Shown here piece after piece: positions 1 through 11,877 of a DNA stretch of 64,000 nt. The notes below the pieces were generated by a model that saw only the letters and a program-made list of their open reading frames with translations, was not told where the DNA came from and made no database searches. Source of the DNA: Histoplasma ohiense (Eukaryota > Ascomycota > Eurotiomycetes > Onygenales > Ajellomycetaceae); NCBI GenBank assembly GCA_017607445.1, contig JAEVHH010000004.1, forward strand, positions 6,200,001 through 6,264,000, given 5' to 3'. Positions within the stretch are counted from its first letter, which is position 1. Every line of letters starts with the position of its first letter. The translations under genes were made by a program, and so were the position numbers.

Positions 1-1600
1 TCTGTTAGCTTTCAGATTTGTGAGAAGTGGCAGAGCTGAAGACAGCAGTTGTACAGCTGCTGTACAAAGAGAGATACATACTGTCAGTATGTCTTGAGCA
101 GCTGTACTGTGATTTCATTCATATCTGAAGAGATACTCTGTACTTCAATGATGTTGTGCTCTATCTTCTTCATCTCAACTCAGAGATCTCAGAGCAGGTT
201 TCTCATACTGCTTCAGTGTTCATCATTCAATGAATTGTATTTCAGATCATCAGCTGAGTTGTATCACTTCAGAATGACTTGCTGAAGTGTCTTAGCTTTG
301 ACAGCTGTCTCTTCTATGATCTGATTCTCAATCATCAGAGAAGATGCTCTGAGGTTGAGTTTCAGTCTATACTATACTATCATTCAGTACAGATCTCTGC
401 CATCTCTGATTTCATTGATTATCTGTCTTCAGTATGCACACTTGATCTTGTGCACTGTGTCCTTGAACTGATGCTTTGCAGTCTCTGTCTGATGAGTGGT
501 GAGCTCTTGATGTGCTCTTCAGCAGTCTGCTGTTCATCAGAGAGCTGTAATCTGTTCTTATTGCACTGATTTGCTGACTGTCTGAGCTGCAGTCAGGAGA
601 TTCTGAATGAAGCATTGAATCAGATTATCAAGCTGTGCCACATTCTCAATCTCATCTGAGTAAGATATGTTTATCATGAGATCTCTGACAAAATCTGTAA
701 AGAGCTTCAGCTGAGAGTCTGTGATCTTGATCTGAGCTCTGCTCTGCTGTGTCTGAGGTGTTGTCAGCAGTATAGTAATTATAGACTGATGATCTGAGCT
801 GCAGTGTAAATCTTGATACACTGAAGTGGAAGCAAAGATCACATTGAAGAAGATGAGATCAATCACATAATCTACTGTATGAGTTGAAATGTCTATCTCT
901 TTTACAAAGTTCATCTCATATTCACTGACTCACTGAACAAGCTCCTCTTCTCAGTGCAGATTCACTGCCTCTGATTCAAAGACATCATATTGTACATTGA
1001 AATCCTTATCTACTAGACAGTGGGCTGGTGGACTCAAATTGATTAGATAGTTCATGATCATGTCTGTCTCAGACTGTCTGTACACATTGAGAATGTGGCA
1101 GCTATTGATACTGACTCACAGCAGATCTCTGTTTTGTATAGATTGATGTTGCTGTGTTCTTATCTTTGAACTCTTGCATATATATGTCATGACTCAGAGT
1201 CTCTCCTCCTCTCACTGCTTCAGATTAGTGTCATCTCAGCAGTCTATGAGTGCAAAGCACTCATATACTGAGTGATTAGAAGTCTTGATATCAGGGTGTG
1301 TGTAAGGCTTCTGTATACAGATCACTTCACAGTTCTGTTTGAAAGCAAGCTGTAGAGCTGCTGTGTGACAGAGAGCTGCTCTGACTGTATTTGCTCAAAA
1401 GATCTGCAGAGAGTGATTTTCCTGCTGATTGTTTCTGCAGCATCAGTCACATTGCTGATGTTGATGTTCTAGCATGAAAAGTTACTTAATGAGCTGCTGT
1501 CAAAGTTCATCTGCAGAATGAGATTGAAGAATCTCAGATCTGTTGTCTGTATGCTGAGGCTAGACTGCTCTTTGACTGCTTGACTATACTGCCACTCTGC
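1..1600 (-). pseudogene. LINE ORF2 N-terminal part: AP-type endonuclease, start of RT linker
   Basis: Fragments in consistent frames read like an exonuclease/endonuclease/phosphatase-fold LINE endonuclease. Near 1345-1260 there is CEVICIQKPYTH (the catalytic Glu of the usual IQEP is now Lys, a G-to-A change). Near 880-760 there is HTVDYVIDLIFFN followed by CSSDHQSI, matching the C-terminal catalytic SDH motif. The enzyme nicks target DNA for target-primed reverse transcription. The RT domain would lie beyond the left edge. Multiple stops make this a pseudogene. Confidence 0.6.
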
Positions 1601-1639
1601 TGTGCAGACTGAGTGTTGCCTGGTGTGGGCCATCTGTCA

Positions 1640-3196
1640 GATGACATTCTCTTCACTGATAAAGCTCTGAGTAGCCATCCACTTGCAGAGTGCTAGCTCA
1701 GTGAGCTGTGTTGACTGAGTTGATTGAGTGAATGATGTAGATATCATCACTGCAATCATTGATGCTGACTGTGCTGACAGTGGTTGCTGCTTCTGAGCAT
1801 CTCTGTGATATCTGTCATCAAGACAGTGGACAGCTGCTAGCTTCTTTTGAGTTAGATGTCTGAGAATGTCATTCACACATCTGGGCACAGCAGAGCAGTG
1901 CTGATGCTCAGCTGAGCAGAGTTGACAGCAGTTGATATATCATGATGCTTTTTTACACTTCACATCTGTTGGCTTCTCATGCTGGCTTGTGGGCTCACCA
2001 CAGTTGGAGCATCTCACCAGTTGCATATACTTTGATGAATGGCAGTACCTCTGGCATTCTGAGTCATATCTCACTGTCAGTGGCCTTTTCTTGATGAGTC
2101 TGATTCTCTCACTGACATTGAAGAGTGAGAAGTCTTTCACTGGGGTGAGGAAGAAGACAATCTATGTAATCTTTCTCATTTTAGAGTTCACTTCATGTTG
2201 TGAGAATTGACAGCTTACTGATTTTATCTTTGTCTGAGTCAGAATCTCTCTCTCAATCATTTTGTCTGTGGGGATTCTAGCCTCTTCCCAGTTCTGAACA
2301 AATTTCAGAATCTCTGGAACAGCATAATTGTACCACCACTCTGATAGCTGAATCTCTGTGGTGTCAAGAACTTCACAGAGAGTAGCCACTGTCTTCTCAG
2401 TGATCAGAGCATCACATATATCTCTGTTGCTTGATGTGATCACTCAATCTGTTCTGATGAGCTTCATCTTTAATATATTAGCCATGTTCTTCACCCTCTG
2501 AATGTTTGCAATGATCATCTGCTGCACAGCATATGACTGCAGCTGGGTGATCTGTTTCTCTGACTGAAGAGTGATGAGAACTTGTGAGTTCTTCTACTGC
2601 TTTGTGTTCTCTGTGGAGTTTCTTGACTGACTGATGTTCTTGAGCTGCAGGCTGACTCCACTAGCTCTGCCAGCTGAGAAAGCTGCAGTCTTGACAGAGA
2701 TAGCTTCAGAGAGGACAGAATTTTTCTTCTTCTGCATAATGTCTGTTCAGATAGTCAGCTCTCTCACAGTTGTCTTTGCTGGATTTGACTGTGGATGAGT
2801 ATTCAAGACAGTATTCTTTCTCAGAGTTGATGCTGTGCTCAGATCTGCTGTCACATATGCAATGAATCTTTCATAGAAGACTTGAGCAAAGTTCTGACTG
2901 ACTGACTGTTTCTCCTTCTCAACTCAGCTATTCAGAGTTCTTGTTAATTTGATGAGAGTCTTCTGCTGCAGATTCTGTTGCTGTGGAGTCTTCTCAAACT
3001 GCTTCTGTAGCTGAGAGATGATTATGAAGATGCTGTCACTGACTTCTTTGAGAACTGAAGAAGACATTGTAACAGTTTTTCTCTGTCTCTTGCCAGTCTT
3101 TTCAGTAACAAAATTGATCAGTGACTTCAGCTTCAGTGATCTGATGTAGGCTGTGTTGATGTTCTTGAGTGAACAGAAGGGTGTTGAGGGCTTCAT
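1640..3196 (-). pseudogene. LINE ORF1 (gag-like RNA-binding protein), decayed
   Basis: Starts at the ATG at 3196 (MKPSTPFCSLKN...), with the same start in the copy at 31844. The first ~100 residues are basic and Gln-rich. The middle (about 2443-2162) is a helical region containing EWWYNYAVPEI. The C-terminal part (about 2140-1830) has a zinc-knuckle region with CSNCGE followed by H and C residues, as in Tad-type LINE ORF1 proteins that coat the RNA. In-frame TGA and TAG codons interrupt it, for example just after residue 90. It cannot make the full protein. Assignment rests on the knuckles and on the endonuclease that follows. Confidence 0.65.
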
Positions 3197-3344
3197 GACC
3201 ACTCAATCTGTGCAGTACACACACATAGAGTAATCACAGAGGGTGTGCAATGATGTTGAACAGATTGAAGGGTTAAAATTATATGAAAAACAGTTAGAAA
3301 ATGGAAAAATTCAAATGTACCTCTACATTTGTGGGTAGTTGTAA

Positions 3345-4299
3345 GAATGTACTTGTAGGCATTCAGTTCTCTCACAGACACTATTCACAGTGTTGTGATG
3401 CTAAGCTTGATCAAGCTTCTTCATGAACACTATTCACAGTGTTACAGTTTGTAGGCACTCAGATCTTGTAGAATACAGTCAATTGTGTTTTGAATGCTTA
3501 GACACAACAGTCTATATAACTAACAATAGAGACACTCAGACCTACAAAAAATCTCTTGTAACAACTAGACACTCAGGTCTGTAAACAACACACTCAGATA
3601 TAAGAACTGATAACAAAGCACTCAGACCTTAAATGATGCACTCAGATGTAAGAACTAATAACAAGACACTCAGATCTAAAACACAGAAGAATCAATTCAT
3701 AATGTAACAGACATATTTCAATTAACAATTTGATACTATTCTAATTACAGATTATGAATTGATTAAGGAAAGAAAGAGAAAAGAAATCAGAAGAAAAGAT
3801 TGTATGAAGAGGATTCTTATAGAGGAAAGTTCAGAGTGGAAGAATATCAGAAGCTGCTCCACAGTGGAGTGTGGAGTGGAAGAACATTAAGAGATACACA
3901 TAAGAATCATTAGAAACTACACAAGTGCAGAGCATGAGATGGGGGAATCATTGAAAGCTATATGAAAGAATTGTTAGAGACTATGTGAGCACAGAACACA
4001 GAGCAGGAGAACATTAGAAGCTATGCAGAAGAATTGTTAGAGACTACATGAGCACAGAGCACAGAGCAGAAGAACATTAAGAGGTATATATAAGAATCAT
4101 TAGAGACTACACAAGCACAGAGCACAGAGCAGAAGAACATTAAGAGCTACACAGAAGAATCATTAGAAACTACACAAGCACAGAGCACAGAGCAGAAGAA
4201 CATCAAGAGTTATGTGAGATCACAACAGCCAGAAACGAGCGGGTGCAGAAGGGGAGTTGGTTGCATAAGTTAATTACTAACGGGTGCTAACCCGTCACA
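3345..4299 (-). mobile_element. Chromovirus A fragment A0: 5' LTR plus leader
   Basis: LTR at 3703-4299 (597 bp, TG...CA) followed in element direction by about 350 bp of the 5' leader, matching 27260-28237 of full-length A1. The LTR joins B1 directly at 4299/4300. The LTR end retains the first CpGs of the window (from 4236). The leader holds repeated CACTCAGA-type motifs and the palindrome AAGCTTGATCAAGCTT at 3403-3418. It was probably split from its own body by the LINE at 1-3344. Confidence 0.8.
3880..4215. repeat. Tandem ~62-bp repeats inside LTR A
   Basis: About five and a half imperfect units of roughly 62 bp, each running from AGAACATTAAGAG through GAATCATTAGA to GCACAGAGCACAGAGC. The same array lies in every A LTR: 22200-22560, 27810-28150, 56230-56590 and 61850-62210. 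The A3 LTR (36134-36582) is only 449 bp long because it carries fewer units. Confidence 0.8.
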
Positions 4300-6901
4300 G
4301 TTAAGGCATTGGAGACTATATGCCAAACTTAGTAAGTGTACATTCCATGCAACAGAAATTGAATTTTTGAGTTTTGTGGTTACCATGCAGAGCATTACTG
4401 TTGAGAAATGCTGTGTTGACATGATTCTAGATTGGCCAGAACTGTGAACTATAAACAAATTGCAAATATTTCTAGAATTTGTCAATTTCTATCATCAATT
4501 CATATACAAATTCTTGATAATAACAGCACCTCTGACTGAATTGTTAAAAGGTTACAAAATGAAAAGAGGGAAGAATAACACATCTATTCAGTTAGATGAA
4601 AACTGCAAGCACATAATTTTGCAGTTAAAAGAATGCTTTACAAAAGCATCATTGTTGATTCACTTTGATCTGCAGTGAAAACTCTGTATAGAAACAGATG
4701 AATCTAGTGTTGCAATCATCACAGTAATATCACAATTAATGAATGATGATCACTGACATCTGATCATGTTTTGGTCTAGAAAGCTCACAGAAACAGAAAG
4801 ACATTATCAAATATATGATCTAGAAATATTGCCAATTGTAGAAGCTTTCAGACAATGACATCACTACTTACATAATAGCAGGCATTCAATAACTGTTTTA
4901 TCTGATCATGTCAATCTCCAGTACTTCATGACAACAAAGCAGCTAAATGAGTATCAGATTCACTGAATGAAAATGCTCTCAGTATTCAATTTTGAAATAG
5001 AGCACTGTTCTGAGAAAAATAATCCCACAGATGTATCAAGTCATTGCTCAGATTTTGTAAAATATGCAGCTTTCTTAACAGAGCTCTCTACTCTGAAAGA
5101 GAAGCTGCATAAGAGGATCTTTAAGTCACTAAAGATAAAAGAAAATACAAAATTAGATTAATATATCAAGATGATGTGAAAAGATCTGTAAGCTAATGAA
5201 AATTGTTGAGCAAAGAAGTCTGTAGTCATCAATGATAACAATCTCTGCAGAATAAAAAACACATCTGTGGATGAGAATGAGATTGCAAATATTACAGAGT
5301 TAAATCTAGAGACTCTGATGCCACAGATTCTAATCATCAAAATATTTGAGTTCAAAACAGTCTATTACAAAGAGATAGTTGAATCTATCATTGAACTCTT
5401 ACTGCAGATTCAGAATAGAGATGCTGACATATCTGAACTTCACAGAAGACTGGAGATGAATGATACTAGTATAGATAATTATTCAATCTGAGCAGTAGAT
5501 AAAGATGATCTGCTCAGAAAAGATGATAAAATCTACATATCACAAAACAAGACTGTAAAACATGAAATAATGAAAATGAATCACAATGATTCTCAAGATG
5601 ATCATTTTGAACATGACAAAATCATCAAAGCAATCAAACACAAGTACTTGTGGTATGATATGAGTGATGAGATTGCAGAATATGTGAGAACTTGTGATGT
5701 TTGTCAATATATCAAGATACCACAGCACAAGCTGTATGAGTTGCTACAATCATATTCAGTGTCAGATAAGAAATGACATACAATTAGCATGGACTTTATT
5801 GAAAATCTGTCAGATAATAAAAAGAGAAGTCAAATCTATAATACTATTGTCATATTTATTGATTTATTCATTAAATGAGTCATAATTGTATTCACATCTT
5901 CAGAGCTAGATGCAGAAGAATTTGTGAACATTATTGTATGAAGAATTATGAAGAACTTTGATCTATCTGCAAACATTATTAGTGATCAAGATTCATTAAT
6001 AAATAGCAAGTTTTGATTGACATTGTGTTATCTACTTCATGTTCAACAAAAATTATCAACAGCATTCCACCTGCAAACTGATGGTCAGACAGAACAATTG
6101 AATCAGATGATTGAATATTATCTTCACACATATTGCAGCTATCAGCAAGATAATTGAATAGAATGAATTTCTCTGACACAATGAGCATATAACAATATCT
6201 TTCATACATTGATAAAAATGACATCATCTGAAGCAATGATCGGCTGACCAACTGAACTTCACATAGACATGAAACCCCCAAGCACAGGCACATCAAAATC
6301 AGTGATGAAACAAGTGAAACAGATGAAGCAAGCAGAGAACAAAATCTGAGAATGTCTGAAAGCTATCAAAGCAGCTGAGAAAAAGTATTACAATCAGTAT
6401 CATATATCAAAAAGCTTTAAGATAGAGAATTGAGTGATGCTGTGTGCAAAAAATATATTCATCTTGCAATTCTCATTCAAACTAGATCATTGATTTTTGA
6501 GTCTCTTTCAAATAATTGATATCTACAGTACACAGATGTACAAATTGAAACTTATACTGCAATATAAAGAAATTCATTTCATATTCCATGTTTCTCTTCT
6601 CAAATCATATCACATGCACAACAGACAAATCCTGCAAGCAGAACTGATAATTATAGACACACAAAAGAAATGAAAAGTTGAAGCTATATTAGACAAGCAT
6701 CAGTACCATGGTCAAACACAATATCTTGTCAAATGAAAAAATTGTACAGACATAGATAATTCTTGGGAATCTGAGAAAAACTTGATAAACAGTCAGAAGT
6801 ACTTGAAACAGTTTAATAAAATCTATCAGAAGTCAGTCAGTAAACAAAAACAAAGAAGACAGTGATGACTGCTGAATATACTTATTTCATTCAGAGATTA
6901 A
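4300..6901 (+). pseudogene. B1 pol remnant: RT thumb, RNase H, integrase, chromodomain
   Basis: Conceptual reading through stops gives the RT/RNase H connection (LEFVNFYHQFIYKF near 4475-4515), the RNase H-like region (4680-5000), and an HHCC zinc-binding integrase N-domain (YVRTCDVCQYIKIPQHK near 5680-5735). The integrase core follows, with MDFIENL near 5790 and HLQTDGQTEQLNQ near 6068-6110. The C-terminal chromodomain is near 6675-6790 (EAILDKHQYHGQTQYLVK ... NSWES). Many TGA codons stand where other copies keep TGG. The frame reaches a TAA at 6899-6901, overlapping the antisense gene end by 11 bp. In chromoviruses the chromodomain steers integration to marked chromatin. Confidence 0.75.
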
Positions 6902-8032
6902 AAAACAGATCTGTCTCAGCTTGATCAGTGTCATTCAAGAAATTGTCATCAAAACAAACCTGCTTATTATCTCAGATTTTCTCAACTGACAAAGCACAAC
7001 ATTTCAACAATGACTTGAGAGCTGCAACTGATAATGTAATCATCAGAATCTCATCAATCACTGTTTCAGCTGAAGTCTCAGAAGAACCATCTCATTGAAT
7101 CTTCTGAATCTTCACAGCAAAGGATTTAACCATCACAGTCACAGTGCTCTGCAAAATATTAATGTTTGAAGCATCCACATCAGCAACAATTAGATTCTCA
7201 GCAGCATTGATAACTGTCTGAGTCAATTCAACAGCATTCACTGACATCTAATAGAAAGTTAATGTTATATACTGTAAAAACATCTGTTTTGAATAATAAC
7301 TTACTGAAATGCAGATATGCTTCATCACTGAGCAGTGCTTGCATTTTTTGCATCAATTCTCAGCAGACTCACAATGATGGTGGAGGGACATTGTCAAATG
7401 TCAAATACAATGACAGCAATATACTGCTGTATTTCTTTCTAACATTTCAACAGAATCATTCACTTTCTCATCTTTGTCTACATTATCAGTCAACTCAAAT
7501 AACATACCAAGATCTTGGCCCAGTAAGAATGACACTGATGTAATAGCAGAACACAAAAACACACTTTCTGAAACACTGCTATAATTGAATACCACACTCT
7601 GCTATGACAACAGATCATCAGAGTTTATATAGAATTCTAGAATCTCATCTGTGTTTTTATAGATCTGCATATCAAGTACAAATCTTGCAACAGCAGTTTG
7701 ATATATGACAAATCTCTCATTCAGAACTTCATCAGAAAGCAGCATCTCATGAAATTCATTGATCAAAAATTGATCAATTTTATGAAAGTGTTCAGACATC
7801 TATAACTCATTAGTACTCATAACAATCTCATTTTAAAAAAACTTACAGCAGCACAACTTCTATTTGATATATGACAGATATGACAGTGTGTTCATTCATT
7901 ATTTACAAAGTAAAAATATACTGAGAGATTCTGCAATCTCTTCAGACAATCCAAGCAAATGCTCTCAATGACAGACAGTATATCATTCTTCATAGACTCT
8001 GAATCAGCAATGGAAACAGCTGATTCTGATAT
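6891..8032 (-). pseudogene. Antisense three-exon accessory gene of chromovirus B, B1 copy
   Basis: Minus-strand gene inside B1, opposite to pol. Exon 1 is 8032-7847 (start now ATA), intron 1 7846-7800 (47 bp, GTAAGT...TAG, with ATGAGTACTAATGAG before the acceptor), exon 2 7799-7305, intron 2 7304-7248 (57 bp, intact GTAAGT donor), and exon 3 7247-6891. Exon and intron lengths equal those of the B2 and B3 copies exactly. The protein would have about 345 residues. This copy has in-frame stops and a lost start, so it is a pseudogene, but it alone keeps the intron 2 donor. No known function is recognised. Confidence 0.75.
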
Positions 8033-8575
8033 TCTATCATAACTTTAATCAGTATCAAGATCTTGTTCAAAGAAGAAGGAGAAGCAAAAGCAACAAAAAA
8101 GAAAAACAGATGTTGAAGATTGAAATCAATATTACAATATTGATCAAAGAAATTGCAACAACACAAAATTCAATCCAAAATGAAAAATGCAATCATGCAA
8201 TCAAAACTTTGAATTTCACAATAAAAATCATATAGAAAAATACAGTATACTTTATTTGATAAATTGACATATTCTTTTTAAATAAAAAATCATTGATGAT
8301 GATGATGATGATGATTTTGTTAGAGTATGATTTTTTGATGTAAAAGTCAAAGAAAAGAGATTCAGAAGTTGTGTCTAAATCATAATTGAACTGCAATGAC
8401 ATTGAAAATGAAAAAACATTCTTTCAAAACAGCAACACTTCAGAATTAACTCTGACAATTAATTCAGCTCAATTCTGCAAACTTCATACAATATCAACCA
8501 CACAGTATATATTACAAACTTCACACATCACAGTAAGAAGCTCTGAGAATCAGATCTTTGAAGAAGAGAGATAAT

Positions 8576-8846
8576 TGTAATAGACACAACAGAGATATCT
8601 ATATTAGAAAATAGCTATATAATGATAGAAGAACACAGAACACACCAGAATTAATGAGAAGAAATATAGTGCATGGCATCATAGACAGCTGTAGCATATA
8701 GTGGTCATCTATATAATGCTCACTGATATCTGTAGATATTAGAAGATCAGTGATTAGCTTTGAATAATAGAGATTGCTATCTTCTTAACATTCTATGTGT
8801 GTACTTCACACTACTCTTATAATTATATCTACAACCATCTCTTACA
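8576..8846 (+). repeat. B1 3' LTR
   Basis: 271 bp, TGTAATAG...CTCTTACA, the same length as the four LTRs of B2 and B3. A TATATAATGCTCACTG stretch inside is the conserved TATA region of the family. Confidence 0.9.
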
Positions 8847-9081
8847 GCATGTTTTAACTAACATTGCATGCTTTATTGTAGATGTGCGTAACAACGGACC
8901 ACTCAAATAAAGTTTAGAGTGATTAGAATTGTAATGAGCATTATATAGACAATCACCACGCTCTACAGCCGTCTATAATGCTGTGTGCTATGTTCATTCT
9001 CATTAATTCTGGCGTGTTCTGTGTTCTTCTATCGTCACATAGCTATTTTCTAATATAGATATCTCCGTTGCGTCTATTACA
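8847..9081 (-). mobile_element. Chromovirus B fragment B6 (leader plus deleted LTR)
   Basis: Starts immediately after the B1 LTR, in the opposite orientation. It holds B leader sequence (TTTAACTAAC...CAACGGACCACTC) followed by an LTR lacking its first half: TGTAA is joined directly to TGAGCATTATATAG. It ends CGTCTATTACA at 9081. Unlike B1 it retains several CpGs (for example GTGCGTAACAACGG and CCGTTGCG), so it escaped most of the mutation or is younger. Confidence 0.75.
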
Positions 9082-10480
9082 GTGGGTTAAGACACTTTCA
9101 CTCAGTGTATAGATCAGTATCTAAGCTGTGTACAAAGATTTATAGACAGAAAAATGTTGAGAGCTCTTGATTCATTGCAAGATAACACAAACTGAAATGA
9201 ATGTAGTATGAAGCAAGGTCTTCTTCTTGCTTGCATTCTACAAAGTATTCATAATGTTTGTCTTTGATGTTCAATTTCTCAAAGTTATGCAGAATTCATC
9301 TTGTGAAATCATCTCATTTTTATAATAACTCATACTTATCAGATGCTTCTGCATTCAACTTTTCAGCTGTCATTCAAAGAAATCTAGCTTTTTCTTTGAG
9401 AATAGATGCTGTGTGCAAGATCTGCTGTAATTCAATGAATTGCTGTTCTGTGAGCTCACACTTCATGCAATAGTGTGAATGCATCTGACTCAATCAGTTG
9501 AAAGCAGTGTTGTTCTTACACTCATCATCAAAGTGTGATGAGTTAGATAGATCATCTGACTTGATATATTCTGTGATAATTGACATATTCTCAGAAAACA
9601 CTGTTCATACTGTGTACACTGAGTCAGAGTTGTTAGATGAGATGTTGATGTTCAGAGAGTTGATTAAACTACACAATGAAATCTCAAGCATTGCTGAATG
9701 TTCAGTCTTAAGATATATACACTTCAGTTTTCAGTGCAGATCAATCATCTGAGCATCTCACTTATTTCTGATATTTGTAAGACTATCTATAAAACTTACA
9801 GCATTTACTGTTTATTGCTGAGCAGCTTCTGCACACTGATGTTTCTTCTACATCTTGAGCTCTGTTTGATAAAGATTACACATTGTCAATATTTTCTTCA
9901 ACAAGGTGTTGCAGATAAGAAGCTTGTCATTCTCAGATGTGAGAGCTGCTGCTTTACATACTGCTTCTCATAGATCTTCAGAAATCAGTTGCATTTCATT
10001 CAGTTCAGATACAAAAAATGAGTGTTGATTGAAGATGTTCATGATGATTATCATTGATTGTACACTTTTCTCTATGTTTTAAGAATATTGTTTGTAGTTG
10101 ATTTCTTGTTGATATTTTCTTGATCATACAACTGACTGACTGACTTCTTCTTAAGCTTGTAAGTAGAGTGGTTCTTTGAACTGTTGTCCATCTCTACACC
10201 ACCTTTCTATGCCCTCAGCTTGCCTCACATATGGCAGTGAGTTGTCTGCTATCAATTTTGCAATTGAAAGTGTTCTGACTTCACTGCTCATTTGTATGAT
10301 TGAGCTCTAGAGTGTAGAGATGACCACACTGACATGATAACTACAACTTGCATTGTAGATGAAATTATCACACCCTCAGAAGTGTATGCTCTCTTCAGTT
10401 TAGACATGTTATCAGATGTAGTTCAAAGATTGCTTGAGCTGTTCAAAGCTTCTAAGCTTTGCAGCTCTTCTTATATGAAA
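9082..10480. other. Degenerate repeat-like DNA with unidentified coding traces
   Basis: No complete gene. On the minus strand, 9500-9200 reads as a fairly consistent protein trace (CELTEQQFIELQQIL ... DDFTR-stop-ILHNFEKLNIKD) broken by TGA/TAA. This suggests a mutated coding repeat, perhaps the gag-like part of an unrecognised element. Composition is CpG-poor and TG/CA-rich like the elements on either side. I do not recognise the family. Confidence 0.35.
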
Positions 10481-10575
10481 TAACTAGTGCAGTAGCATAC
10501 ACCATCCTTAGTAATAGAGGGTGGCGTACATCACGGAAGGATAATAAGCCGAAATTACCACAGACTGACTGTGAA
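10481..10575. other. Short CpG-retaining patch
   Basis: A stretch of under 100 bp around GGTGGCGTACATCACGGAAGG and AAGCCGAAATTACC has several CpGs in otherwise CpG-free surroundings. ACACCATCC and GAGGGTGGCG could pair as an imperfect hairpin. No function is recognised; it may be the end of a younger insertion. Confidence 0.35.
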
Positions 10576-11857
10576 ATATCAAATAAATATTTTTTCAGAG
10601 CTCATCATATCACAGTATATTCTTCATTGCTGATTTATACTCTGCTTCTCTCATGAGAATTTCTTCTGATATCATAGATACTTTCAGCATGCAGATGTGA
10701 GACTCATCTATATCTATAAATATAACAAAAACTCAGAACATTTGATATTCTGTCAACATTTATAGAGATATTTCTCTCACTGACTCAAAAAATCAGCAGC
10801 ACAGTCATACAATCAGACAACAGCTGTTGTCTATCTAGAGTCTCTGATCTCTACAGACTTTGTAGAACTACTTGATCACATACAGTTCTACACACAGTAC
10901 TGTATGAGATAACACAGCTGATTGAGCACACATCATCTGACAGCCTTCCACAGCAGTTTCAAGTCTATACAGACAGTACAGATAGCACAACATTCAGTAC
11001 AATTGATTTGATCAATACAATAGATTCAATCAATGCAATCAGTACAAACAGTATAATCAGTTCAATCAGTATAATCAGCTCAATCAATTCAATTGATACA
11101 ATTGATTCAATTAGTTCAATCAATTCAACTGATGTAAATGATTCAATCAGCACAGTTGACTCATCTGTTTCAACTAACTGTGATATAATCAGCACAGTCT
11201 GTATGCTGATTTAGTTGATATGCTTCTGACTGCTAGTATGATATCTATACACACTCTGCTTTGCTTTTCTTCATTTATTCTGATTTCTATTGACTTAAGC
11301 ATTCTTCTTCTCTTTTCTTACTGCTCTCTCTGTCTCTCTTTACTTCTTTTCTCTCACAATCTTCTTCAGTGCTCTCTTCTCTCTCTCTCTCTGAGTTTGT
11401 ATCAGATTATGTGACTGTAAGATGTCACAGATGACACAGTCTTTTCTTCATTTTTTTCTTTATTTTTCTTTTCAGAACACTCATTTTTTCTCTTTTCTTT
11501 TATCTATTTCATCTGTTTTTCTTCTATTGTTAGAAGTGCAGATAGTTCTCAGATCAACTGAGAGAGATATCTCTCTTCATTCACTATAAAATCTTTCAGA
11601 CACAGCAGCAGCAGTTCTCTTGAGAATCACACTATAGCTTCATCATAAATGATCATACATCAGATCAGAAGTAAATGCACAGCTCAGTAAAATTCTTTTC
11701 AATAAGCTAAATCTTCTCAAGAGTTGTCATCTGAATTCTATTTTCTCTCTCTCTATGTATATAGAAATCTCTTCAGTATAGCACATCTTCATACTCTTCA
11801 GAAGGCTTCTGAAACACAGACACTGTTCATACTTTCTTCAGAACATTAAATCAATAC
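10576..11857. other. Degenerate DNA with pyrimidine-rich tracts; no recognised gene
   Basis: Contains the hexamer-phased low-complexity block listed separately (10990-11175). It also has C/T-rich stretches at about 11260-11400 and 11430-11530 (CTCTCTCTCTCT and TTTTTTTCTTTATTTTTC). I see no gene. Confidence 0.4.
10990..11175. repeat. Low-complexity AATCAGT/TTCAATC array
   Basis: Degenerate repetition of 6- to 9-bp words such as TTCAATCAGTATAATCAG and GATACAATTGATTCAATT. Both strands stay open because the repeat is phased in threes, giving Ser/Ile/Asn-rich or Ile/Glu-rich translations. Best taken as simple-sequence DNA, though it may be a repeat-encoding segment of an old element. Confidence 0.6.
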
Positions 11858-11877
11858 AAACAAACAAACAAACAAAA
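11858..11877. repeat. (CAAA)n microsatellite
   Basis: Five consecutive ACAA/CAAA units. Confidence 0.9.

Larger units (their letters stand above)
1..3344 (-). mobile_element. Tad-like LINE, 5' half (partial, decayed)
   Basis: Non-LTR retrotransposon on the minus strand, cut by the left window edge. In element order it has a 5' untranslated part (about 3344-3197), an ORF1 with zinc knuckles, and the start of ORF2 with an endonuclease domain. The order gag-like ORF1, then endonuclease, then RT is typical of the fungal Tad/I group of LINEs. No CG dinucleotide occurs anywhere in it, and many Arg or Trp codons are now TGA. Its 5' end abuts the leader of chromovirus A near 3344, as if it inserted there. 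A related 5' segment lies at about 31691-32483 on the plus strand and supports the 5' boundary. Confidence 0.75.
4300..8846 (+). mobile_element. Chromovirus B copy B1 (5' truncated)
   Basis: Ty3/gypsy element on the plus strand. It starts abruptly within the RT domain next to LTR A and runs through RNase H, integrase, chromodomain, the antisense accessory gene and a complete 3' LTR (8576-8846, 271 bp). It is the mirror image of 13225-17770 of B2 and matches 37243-41800 of B3. It is heavily mutated: almost no CpG remains until its end. Confidence 0.85.

Noticed and set aside
3345..3702. CRISPR-like array from the repeated CACTCAGA words
   Set aside because: Spacing is irregular, the words are short and the same array sits in every A leader. 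It is part of a retrotransposon leader.
4300..6900. UGA read as tryptophan (altered genetic code)
   Set aside because: TGA and TGG alternate at the same positions in sister copies, and the intact secreted-protein gene uses TGG for Trp. Mutation of TGG and CGA explains the TGAs.
10990..11214. Two overlapping open frames on opposite strands
   Set aside because: Both come from a simple repeat phased in threes. Neither has a start context, domain or conservation.
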